Below are positions 1-5,687 of a stretch of DNA of 5,816 nucleotides, piece after piece. The stretch is from the NCBI GenBank assembly GCA_028876035.1, contig JAGWTK010000271.1, forward strand, positions 1 through 5,816. Direction: 5' to 3'. Under the pieces are notes generated by a model, which was given only the letters and a program-made list of their open reading frames with translations, was not told the origin of the DNA and made no database searches. Numbering within the stretch: position 1 is the stretch's first letter; every line of letters starts with the position of its first letter. Both the position numbers and the translations under genes were made by a program. This stretch comes from Bacteroidota bacterium (GTDB lineage Bacteria; Bacteroidota; Bacteroidia; Chitinophagales; Chitinophagaceae).

Positions 1-1422
1 ATCGAAATGCTGGCGCACACCTTTCACTTCCTGGTATTTCTCATGTCCCTTGCCGGCTATCAGCACAATGTCTTCCGGACCCGACAAACTAATCGCTGTC
101 TTTATCGCCTCCCTCCTGTCTGCTATAGAAATCGTTTTTCGTTTTGCAGCTGTATTCAAACCCTGCTCCATATCATGTAAAATGGCCGCTGGTTCTTCAC
201 TGCGCGGGTTGTCTGAAGTAAGTATCACCCGATCGCTCAGCCGGCATGCTTCTGCAGCCATGACCGGACGTTTTGTTTTATCGCGGTCGCCCCCGCAACC
301 CACCACGGTAATGATTTGCTCGTGGCCTTTTCGCAGCTTTTGAATAGTTCCGAGAACATTTACAAGGGCATCGGGGGTGTGTGCATAATCTACAATTCCA
401 ACGACCTTTTCATTGGCCGAAACGATATAATCGAACCGGCCTTCCGCCCCGGTAAGCACACTCAAACAACGCAACACTTCATGCCGATCCTCACCCATAC
501 AAATGGCGGCACCGTAAACAGCGAGCAGGTTGTAGGCATTGAACTCACCAATCATCCGGAAGTGCACTTCCTGGTCATTCACCGTCATTACCAGTCCGGC
601 CAGCCCGTTTTCCAGGATCCGCCCCTTGAAATCTGCGAGGGTTTTTAAGCTATAGTAGTATTTGGCGCAATGCGCATTCTGCAGCATTACAGCGCCGCGC
701 TTGTCGTCGAGATTTGAAACCGCAAATGCAGCTGAAGGCAAATGATCAAAAAACGACTTCTTGACCCTGATATATTCATCAAAGGTTTTATGATAATCGA
801 GGTGATCATGGGTGATATTGGAGAACAACCCACCTGCAAACTGCAAACCGGCGATGCGGTGTTGGTGAATCGCATGTGAACTGCATTCCATAAACACATG
901 GGTGCACCCCTCATCTGTCATCCGCTTAATCATCGCATTCAGTGAAATAGGATCGGGCGTGGTATGCGTTGCCGGCAGCACTTCATCTCCAATATGATTT
1001 TGCACAGTACTCAGCAACCCACATTTATATCCGAGCGCCGTGAACAGTTTATACAACAGGGTTGCAATGGTCGTCTTTCCATTGGTGCCGGTGACGCCCA
1101 CGAGTTTGATTTTCTCAGACGCCTGTCCGAAAAAATTGTGCGCCATGTACCCTGCGGCTGCAGCACTGTTCTCTACCTGCACGTATGTAATAGCCTCGTC
1201 CAGTACGGCAGGAAACTGTTCGCATATGATGGCTGTGGCGCCTTTTTCGATCGCAGCCGCGATAAACTGGTGCCCGTCGACAGCAGTTCCCTTAACGGCG
1301 ATAAATGCCGTCCCCTTTTCCACTTTCCGCGAATCGGTTTGTACATCGGCCACCGCTGCCTGGGTATTGCCATGCACTGAACGAATGCTCACTTTATACA
1401 ATATATCCTGCAGTACCACCAT
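1..1422 (-). CDS. murE: MurE, UDP-MurNAc-tripeptide ligase (meso-DAP-adding), 3' end cut by window
   Basis: This cytoplasmic ATP-dependent Mur ligase adds the third residue to UDP-MurNAc-L-Ala-D-Glu in peptidoglycan precursor synthesis. The frame is open from ATG at 1422 to base 1, giving 474 residues; the family usually has about 480-500, so only a short C-terminal tail is missing. Visible motifs are an N-terminal domain with TDSRKV (residues 29-34), the ATP-binding P-loop TGTNGKTT (111-118), THTTPD (152-157), and YIRVKKSFF (218-226). In the last of these, K221 aligns with the lysine that is carbamylated in E. coli MurE. Further motifs are GRFD (328-331), VDYAHTPDAL (344-353), DNPR (404-407) and GKGHE (457-461). 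DNPR is the family signature for meso-diaminopimelate rather than lysine, so the substrate call rests on that motif. The start lies 1 nt after the ftsI stop with no Shine-Dalgarno sequence, which suggests translational coupling. No lesion is seen. Confidence 0.97.
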   Translation of the reverse strand, partial: MVVLQDILYKVSIRSVHGNTQAAVADVQTDSRKVEKGTAFIAVKGTAVDGHQFIAAAIEKGATAIICEQFPAVLDEAITYVQVENSAAAAGYMAHNFFGQASEKIKLVGVTGTNGKTTIATLLYKLFTALGYKCGLLSTVQNHIGDEVLPATHTTPDPISLNAMIKRMTDEGCTHVFMECSSHAIHQHRIAGLQFAGGLFSNITHDHLDYHKTFDEYIRVKKSFFDHLPSAAFAVSNLDDKRGAVMLQNAHCAKYYYSLKTLADFKGRILENGLAGLVMTVNDQEVHFRMIGEFNAYNLLAVYGAAICMGEDRHEVLRCLSVLTGAEGRFDYIVSANEKVVGIVDYAHTPDALVNVLGTIQKLRKGHEQIITVVGCGGDRDKTKRPVMAAEACRLSDRVILTSDNPRSEEPAAILHDMEQGLNTAAKRKTISIADRREAIKTAISLSGPEDIVLIAGKGHEKYQEVKGVRQHFD

Positions 1423-1423
1423 G

Positions 1424-3559
1424 TTAATTCAATTCAATTTTCACGGGTTGATTTTTTGCAATCGCTGCACCCGGTTCGATACTTTGCGCCGCTACCTTCC
1501 CGCTGCCTTTTACCATCACTTTCAGGTTCCTGCTTTCCAATACATACAAGGCATCCCGCAGGCCAAGTCCTTTTACATTGGGCATCGTATTCGAAGTCAT
1601 CTGTTTTGCACTCAACACCATTTGACCATTGCTGCCGTACATGCTGCCCCAGGATTGGCTATTTGACGAATCCACAAATGAAAGTTGCAACTGGCGCATC
1701 ACCGTACTGATGTCATGTGTTTGACCTGCATAATAAAAAGCGCTGCTGTCTTTCTTCAATCCGTTCAGTCCCTGCGATGCCTGGCGGATGCTTTCAGCCG
1801 CGAACAACTTATCGGCCACTTCCCGGAAAACAGGTGCAGCTACTTGTCCGCCCATATGTACGGCAGGATGCGGTTTGGTTCTTATAACCACGATGCAGGT
1901 ATATTTCGGTTGCTCAAAAGGAAAATAGCCAACGAAGGAAGCCTGGTAAACGCCATCATCGTAGTCGATTCCTTTTCCTGCCACATGCGCGGTGCCTGTT
2001 TTTCCGCCTACGCTATAGAGCGCATCGCGGAAGGGAACCCTGCCGGTTCCTTCGACCACAACCGCCCGCATGCATTGCTGCGCCGATTTGATTACGTTTT
2101 CTTCCGCAATTTTTTCTTCGATTACTTCCGGCTCAAATTGCTTTATCAGCTTCCCGTTTTCCTCAATCCGGTTAACGAGGTAGGGACGCAGCATCTTACC
2201 GTTGTTTGCAACGGCATTGTAGAGCATGAGTGTTTGCAACGGCGTTACTTCGATGGCGTACCCAAAACTCATGGTTACCATCGCGTGCAGCCCCTCGGTG
2301 TTTCTTTTGATGCGTGGTAACCGGGGCTTCTCTTCGCCCAGGAGATCGATACCCGATCTCGCATCAAAATGATAACGGTGCAGGTATTCAAGAAATTTAT
2401 CAGGCTGCGTGGCAAACGCGTTGTAAGCAATTTTACTCATACCCACATTGGAACTGTGGGCGAAACACTCGCGCACCGTTTCTACCGGCTTCGGTTGTGG
2501 TTCAGCATCTGTAACGGTACGCGGACCTACAACGTCATGACCGGTGCTGCCCACCAGTACGGGTTGTTCAAGAGTGGCTTTACCTTCACTCAATACCGAG
2601 AGCAGGGTGGCCAGTTTGATAGTTGATCCAGGCTCGGTTGCCATCAACGCATAATTATAGTCTTCCCAGTAGTTGCCATCTGGCCGTTTGCCGAGGTTGG
2701 CGAGTGCCCTTATTTTACCGGTCGCTGTTTCCATTACGATGCAGGTACCGTGCGCTGCGTCGTTGTCGATCATCATTTTCATCAGCGCATTCTCAGCAAT
2801 ATCCTGTGTATTCACATCGATGGTGGTGATGATGTCTTTTCCGTTTTGTGGTTCTATTTCAGACCCTTCAACCGGAATAAATGCACCACCACTGATAAAA
2901 CGGACGAGACGCTGACCCTTATCTCCTTTCAGCAGACTGTCATAGGTTTTTTCGAGGCCAACGTTTTGGTTCACCAGTTTACCGTCGGCATTGATATAGT
3001 CACGCGACAGGCCGATGGTTCTGTTGGCGAGCAGACCGAAGGGATTGAGTCGCTTGTTTTTCACTTCGGCAATAAAGCCACTCTTATTTCGGCCCTGGTT
3101 AACCAGCGGAAAAGTGCGCAGTGTTTTATACTGTTCGAAAGAAAGGTTCTTTTTAAGGAGATAGTACCTGTCTTTAGCCCGGTAGCCTGCCTGCAATTCT
3201 TTTTTGTAGACAGAAGATTTCTTATCGCCAAAGAACGCGGCAAGGGCCATACTCAGTGAGTCAACATTTTTTGTAAATCTTTCTCCGTTCTTGTCGCGAA
3301 GTCCGTCTGCTCCAAAATCGATATAGATATCAAAATAAGGTACCGAAGTGCTGAGCATATCGCCACTCTCGCTGTAAATAGTACCACGTTCGGCCGCCAT
3401 GGGCATGAGCCGCGTATGCAGGCTATCGCTTTTACTCTTCCAGTATGCGCCCTGGAATTGCTGGATATACACAGCGCGTCCCAATACACAAAGGCTTAGC
3501 AGCACAATGCCGATAAAGCCCAGGTAAACGCGCCATAATATGTCTTTTTTTACTTCCAC
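1424..3559 (-). CDS. ftsI: FtsI / class B penicillin-binding protein (PBP3-type) with C-terminal PASTA domain
   Basis: Septal peptidoglycan DD-transpeptidase of the divisome, anchored in the inner membrane with its catalytic part in the periplasm; 711 residues. It has a short cytoplasmic N-terminus, one membrane segment at about 11-31, and a class B dimerisation-domain motif at 57-71 (ERGTIYSESGDMLS region). The transpeptidase domain carries all three active-site motifs: STIK (312-315, S312 the acylated serine), SSN (369-371) and KTG (520-522). A linker rich in S, N and Q at about 590-655 leads to one PASTA domain (about 659-710), beginning MPNVKGLGLRDAL. The start is GTG: upstream the frame reaches a TAG at 3581-3583 with no ATG, and the first downstream ATG (residue 53) would remove the membrane anchor. 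No Shine-Dalgarno sequence is seen. It follows an unusually long 116-nt repeat-filled gap after ftsL and is 1 nt from murE. Family identity is very secure; the role as division PBP follows from the dcw location. Confidence 0.97.
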   Translation of the reverse strand: MEVKKDILWRVYLGFIGIVLLSLCVLGRAVYIQQFQGAYWKSKSDSLHTRLMPMAAERGTIYSESGDMLSTSVPYFDIYIDFGADGLRDKNGERFTKNVDSLSMALAAFFGDKKSSVYKKELQAGYRAKDRYYLLKKNLSFEQYKTLRTFPLVNQGRNKSGFIAEVKNKRLNPFGLLANRTIGLSRDYINADGKLVNQNVGLEKTYDSLLKGDKGQRLVRFISGGAFIPVEGSEIEPQNGKDIITTIDVNTQDIAENALMKMMIDNDAAHGTCIVMETATGKIRALANLGKRPDGNYWEDYNYALMATEPGSTIKLATLLSVLSEGKATLEQPVLVGSTGHDVVGPRTVTDAEPQPKPVETVRECFAHSSNVGMSKIAYNAFATQPDKFLEYLHRYHFDARSGIDLLGEEKPRLPRIKRNTEGLHAMVTMSFGYAIEVTPLQTLMLYNAVANNGKMLRPYLVNRIEENGKLIKQFEPEVIEEKIAEENVIKSAQQCMRAVVVEGTGRVPFRDALYSVGGKTGTAHVAGKGIDYDDGVYQASFVGYFPFEQPKYTCIVVIRTKPHPAVHMGGQVAAPVFREVADKLFAAESIRQASQGLNGLKKDSSAFYYAGQTHDISTVMRQLQLSFVDSSNSQSWGSMYGSNGQMVLSAKQMTSNTMPNVKGLGLRDALYVLESRNLKVMVKGSGKVAAQSIEPGAAIAKNQPVKIELN

Positions 3560-3598
3560 TTTTAAGCTCCAGGCTGCTGGCTACCAGCTTCAGGCTGT
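3557..3598 (-). repeat. Heptamer repeat block B (AGCCT/AGCTG-like), up to the ftsI start
   Basis: On the minus strand six 7-mers read ACAGCCT, GAAGCTG, GTAGCCA, GCAGCCT, GGAGCTT and AAAAGTG. The AG core keeps the 7-bp step, and the last unit contains the GTG start codon of ftsI. Within it GCTGG-TAG-CCAGC (3588-3576) can fold into a small 5-bp hairpin about 16 nt before the start. Between blocks A and B lies an A+T-rich stretch (about 3599-3645) with one stray TTAGTGG copy. Confidence 0.65.
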
Positions 3599-3645
3599 AT
3601 CCAGTTCTATTTTAAGTTTTGCTTCATTTATATACCACTAACGAT

Positions 3646-3694
3646 TACTCACGACTATTGGCTATCGACTAAAGACTACCGACTTCCGGCTAAA
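3646..3694 (-). repeat. Heptamer repeat block A (NNTAGTC-like), over the ftsL stop
   Basis: On the minus strand seven consecutive 7-mers read TTTAGCC, GGAAGTC, GGTAGTC, TTTAGTC, GATAGCC, AATAGTC and GTGAGTA. AG is fixed in every unit and the two leading bases vary. The first three units encode the C-terminal residues LAGSR and the TAG stop of the ftsL-like gene. Because 7 is not a multiple of 3, the repeated TAG closes all three minus-strand frames (stops at 3678, 3671 and 3664). Confidence 0.7.
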
Positions 3695-4011
3695 GAGTCT
3701 TTCAGCACCATCGGCGGTGTCGTCAGTTCTTTTAACCCGAGTGGTGCTACTGCTTTCACCAGTTCACTTTGCTTGCTCCGAAACATCACTTCGCTTTTCA
3801 GGGATTTATACTCGTATTGCAATTCTTTCAATTCCTTGCTTGTTCTGTTAATATCCTTAACGGTATTATCTGAATAGTGACCGTTATAGATGTATACCAC
3901 TGCCAGTACACTCAAGAAGAGGAAGAAGGGGATGTTCTTCACGATCCAGCCGTAGTTCAGCAACTTTTTCCAGTCGCGCCTGGCCTCCTGTTGTTGTGTT
4001 TTTAATGCCAT
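3676..4011 (-). CDS. ftsL: FtsL-like small divisome membrane protein
   Basis: A small bitopic membrane protein between rsmH and ftsI, the usual place of FtsL, which in other bacteria joins FtsB and FtsQ to activate FtsW/FtsI. From ATG at 4011 it has 111 residues: a basic cytoplasmic N-terminus (KTQQQEARRDWKK), one membrane segment at about 25-42 (VKNIPFFLFLSVLAVVYIY), then a charged, heptad-like periplasmic helix at about 47-80 (DINRTSKELKELQYEYKSL). A short tail follows with PLGLKEL at 90-96. The frame is also open to a TTG at 4065, giving 129 residues and a 20-nt overlap with rsmH. I prefer ATG because TTG starts are rare and residues 1-18 of the longer form look unstructured, but coupling through the overlap is possible. 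The last codons (LAGSR and the TAG stop) lie inside a 7-bp repeat block. FtsL sequences diverge strongly, so the name rests on topology and position. Confidence 0.85.
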   Translation of the reverse strand: MALKTQQQEARRDWKKLLNYGWIVKNIPFFLFLSVLAVVYIYNGHYSDNTVKDINRTSKELKELQYEYKSLKSEVMFRSKQSELVKAVAPLGLKELTTPPMVLKDSLAGSR

Positions 4012-4045
4012 ACCTGCTTTTCTGGCTGGGTTAACTGTTATCGCT

Positions 4046-4987
4046 TTACTGTTTTCGCTCAGCAATCCTGAGTTTGGCGCTTCTGGAACGCGGGTTTATT
4101 TTAAGTTCGGTTTCAGAGGCAGTCACCGGTCTTTTTGTGACGATGTGGAAGGGGTTGTCGACAGTAGTCGTTTCGAAAGGATGAAAGCCGGCTTCTTCAA
4201 AACTTCCCTGTTTGAAAAACTGTTTCACCATCCGGTCTTCCAGTGAATGAAAAGTGATGATCGCGGCACGACCACCAGGTGCCAGGGCTGCAGGAAGTTG
4301 CTCCAGTAATTCACGCAAGGCTAACATTTCATTGTTTACCTCGATGCGCAATGCCTGGAACACCTGGGCGAAATACTTTTTGGGATTTCCTTTTACTACG
4401 CTGTGCAGGGCTGCTTTGAACTGGTCGATTGTTTTGAGCGAAGTGTTACTCCTGGCAGTTACAATCGTCTTTGCCAGTGTTTTTGCATTGGTCACTTCTC
4501 CGTACTGTTCAAACAGTCGGTGCAGTTGCTGCTCATCATACTGTTGCACAATTTCAAATGCCGTCACCGACTGGCGTCGATCCATCCGCATGTCCAGGTC
4601 AGCATCGAACCGGGTGGAAAAACCGCGATCGGCTTCATCAAACTGGTGACTGCTCACGCCGAGGTCGGCCAGTATTCCGTCCGCTGCCTCTACCCGGTGA
4701 AGCCGCATAAATCGCAGGAGGTGGCGGAAATTGCTGTTCACAAAAACCACCCGCTTGTCGTCCGGCAGATTGACAGCAGCGTCTGCATCCTGGTCGAACA
4801 CCAGCATCCGCCCTTTCTCGTTCAGTTGTGCCAGAATAGCCCTTGCATGTCCGCCTCCGCCGAAGGTGCAATCGATGTACACGCCGCCGGGTTTTATCTC
4901 CAGGCCATCCAAAACCTCTTTCAATAAAACCGGCACATGATACCCTCCAGGCTCAGCAACGGATGGTATGGTATAACTGTTATCCAT
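4046..4987 (-). CDS. rsmH: RsmH (MraW), 16S rRNA (cytosine-1402-N4)-methyltransferase
   Basis: SAM-dependent methyltransferase that modifies N4 of C1402 in the ribosomal P site; cytoplasmic, 313 residues, normal for the family. Visible motifs are YHVPVLLKEVLDGL (16-29), the SAM-binding loop DCTFGGGGHA (39-48), and FDQDADA (64-70). These are followed by ILADLGVSSHQFD (105-117) and RGFSTRFDADLDMRMD (121-136). KKYFAQVFQALRIEVN (203-218), ITFHSLEDRMVKQFF (244-258) and the C-terminal basic stretch NPRSRSAKLRIAER (298-311) complete the set. The region around 140-230 is the helical domain inserted in the Rossmann fold. The ATG start lies 8 nt after the mraZ stop, and no Shine-Dalgarno sequence is visible. 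All family motifs are intact. Confidence 0.98.
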   Translation of the reverse strand: MDNSYTIPSVAEPGGYHVPVLLKEVLDGLEIKPGGVYIDCTFGGGGHARAILAQLNEKGRMLVFDQDADAAVNLPDDKRVVFVNSNFRHLLRFMRLHRVEAADGILADLGVSSHQFDEADRGFSTRFDADLDMRMDRRQSVTAFEIVQQYDEQQLHRLFEQYGEVTNAKTLAKTIVTARSNTSLKTIDQFKAALHSVVKGNPKKYFAQVFQALRIEVNNEMLALRELLEQLPAALAPGGRAAIITFHSLEDRMVKQFFKQGSFEEAGFHPFETTTVDNPFHIVTKRPVTASETELKINPRSRSAKLRIAERKQ

Positions 4988-4995
4988 AACCGCCG

Positions 4996-5451
4996 TTACC
5001 CCTGCTTGTGGGTCATCACTTTGTTGTACAGACTGCTGTAGGCAGCTGGCGTAAAGGAATCAAAGAACTGATGGAACTTACTTTTATCCCAGATTTCTAT
5101 TCGTTTCTTGGAGCAGGACAGCACCACATCTTTTCCAAGGCCTGCATACTCTTTCAGGTTACCGGGTAATAACACCCGGTTGGCAGCGTCCAGGTCTACC
5201 GTGGCCACCCCATAGTTGAAATACTTCTTTAACTTGCGGTTGTCTTCGTCGTGATCGGGCAAATCTTCAATTTCAGAGGATACCAGGAGCCAGTTGGGCA
5301 TAGGATAGAGGTTCAGGCATTCATCGAACCCCCTGTTAACAACAAACTGGGTCGAAGCCCCCTCCGGCAACTGACTGATCAGCTTGGCAGGAAGCAGGAA
5401 GCGACCTTTGGGGTCCAGCGTAACCTCGTATTCGCCTAGTAAATGAATCAT
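4996..5451 (-). CDS. mraZ: MraZ, transcriptional regulator of the dcw cluster
   Basis: DNA-binding protein of the SpoVT/AbrB-like fold; in E. coli and mollicutes MraZ forms rings and binds short direct repeats upstream of its own operon. At 151 residues it has the normal length. It contains two tandem MraZ repeats: the first with GEYEVTLDPKGRFLLP (6-21), including the DxxGR signature (D13, G16, R17), and the second with VDLDAANRVLLP (85-96). In the second the signature reads DAANR, so the usual glycine is asparagine at residue 91. KYFNYGVA (76-83) precedes the second repeat and RIEIWDKSKF (117-126) follows it, as is usual. It is the first gene of the operon. A promoter and a four-box 10-bp repeat lie directly upstream, which fits autoregulation. 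Confidence 0.97.
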   Translation of the reverse strand: MIHLLGEYEVTLDPKGRFLLPAKLISQLPEGASTQFVVNRGFDECLNLYPMPNWLLVSSEIEDLPDHDEDNRKLKKYFNYGVATVDLDAANRVLLPGNLKEYAGLGKDVVLSCSKKRIEIWDKSKFHQFFDSFTPAAYSSLYNKVMTHKQG

Positions 5452-5470
5452 TTAGGATGAAGAAACCCGA

Positions 5471-5510
5471 TTTTGACATTTATTGACACAAAATAACACT
5501 TTTTCACACC
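5471..5510 (-). promoter_or_regulatory. Putative MraZ operator: four boxes with 10-bp period
   Basis: Read on the minus strand, four consecutive 10-mers are GGTGTGAAAA, AGTGTTATTT, TGTGTCAATA and AATGTCAAAA. The core GTGT (ATGT in the last) recurs at exactly 10-bp steps (5509, 5499, 5489, 5479), about one helical turn. Known MraZ sites are direct repeats of short G/T-rich boxes upstream of mraZ: AAAGTG(T/G) in mollicutes and TGGGN spaced by 5 nt in E. coli. The array covers the predicted -7 element and start point, as expected for a repressor. The repeat is seen; binding by MraZ is inferred. Confidence 0.65.
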
Positions 5511-5521
5511 CAGCTTCCAAA
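5489..5521 (-). promoter_or_regulatory. Predicted mraZ-operon promoter, Bacteroidota type
   Basis: On the minus strand TTTG (5521-5518) is followed after 21 nt by TTATTTTG (5496-5489), which matches 7 of 8 positions of the TAnnTTTG -7 element used by the Bacteroidota primary sigma factor. The spacing agrees with the 19-21 nt usual between TTTG and TAnnTTTG. Transcription would start near 5484, leaving a leader of about 30 nt before the mraZ ATG. The second position of the -7 element is T rather than A, so this is a prediction. Confidence 0.5.
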
Positions 5522-5528
5522 TTTGGAA
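5515..5528. promoter_or_regulatory. Perfect 14-bp palindrome at the mraZ -33 region
   Basis: TTCCAAATTTGGAA is its own reverse complement over all 14 bases. It includes the TTTG proposed as the -33 element of mraZ and lies directly upstream of the 10-bp box array. It could be an operator for a dimeric regulator or a cruciform-prone site. With no spacer loop it is not a good RNA hairpin. No known regulator site is recognised. Confidence 0.4.
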
Positions 5529-5582
5529 AGATTTAATTTTTCCACAGCCTGATTGTGAGCCAGATATGAGGACTGTAAAGGG

Positions 5583-5604
5583 TTTCGGCGGGAAGTCGCC
5601 GAAA
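5583..5604. repeat. Inverted repeat, 8-bp stem with 6-nt loop
   Basis: TTTCGGCG (5583-5590) and CGCCGAAA (5597-5604) are exact inverted copies around the loop GGAAGT. The stem is G+C-rich in its inner half. Neither strand has a T-run after the stem, so it is not a convincing intrinsic terminator. It lies midway between the two divergent starts and could be an operator or a structural boundary. Confidence 0.5.
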
Positions 5605-5609
5605 TATTC

Positions 5610-5674
5610 ATGCATTGGCTGTGAATTGACTGTGCAAAGCGGTGCATAAGCTGTGCATAACCCGAAAATTGACT
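5610..5674 (+). repeat. Degenerate 11-bp tandem repeat, six units, before the divergent gene
   Basis: Units begin at 5610, 5621, 5632, 5642, 5653 and 5664: ATGCATTGGCT, GTGAATTGACT, GTGCAAAGCG, GTGCATAAGCT, GTGCATAACCC and GAAAATTGACT. Steps are 11, 11, 10, 11 and 11 bp, close to the helical repeat, so the units face the same side of the DNA. On the opposite strand the unit at 5653 gives TTATGCACA (5660-5652), which fits the DnaA-box consensus TTATNCACA; the neighbour gives TTATGCACC, and weaker forms follow. The array ends 13 bp before the ATG at 5688. It may be an operator array for that gene or a DnaA-binding region. Confidence 0.6.
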
Positions 5675-5687
5675 AAAAACAGAGCCT

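Noticed and set aside
1040..1666. 208-codon plus-strand open frame
   Set aside because: It runs antisense across the end of ftsI and the start of murE, both with intact family motifs; its translation has no recognisable domain.
1685..2320. 211-codon plus-strand open frame
   Set aside because: Fully antisense to the transpeptidase domain of ftsI; no family resemblance, and open by codon bias of the real gene.
3607..3627. Mini-ORF ATG AAG CAA AAC TTA AAA TAG in the ftsL-ftsI gap
   Set aside because: Only six codons, in a different frame from ftsI, with no ribosome binding site; an attenuating leader peptide cannot be supported.
3646..3694. Heptamer block as a CRISPR array
   Set aside because: Units are 7 bp, degenerate and without spacers of uniform length; no cas genes are present.
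4403..4927. 174-codon plus-strand open frame opposite rsmH
   Set aside because: Antisense to an intact methyltransferase; no motif or start context supports it.
5583..5604. Hairpin as an intrinsic terminator
   Set aside because: No T-run follows the stem on either strand and no gene ends nearby.
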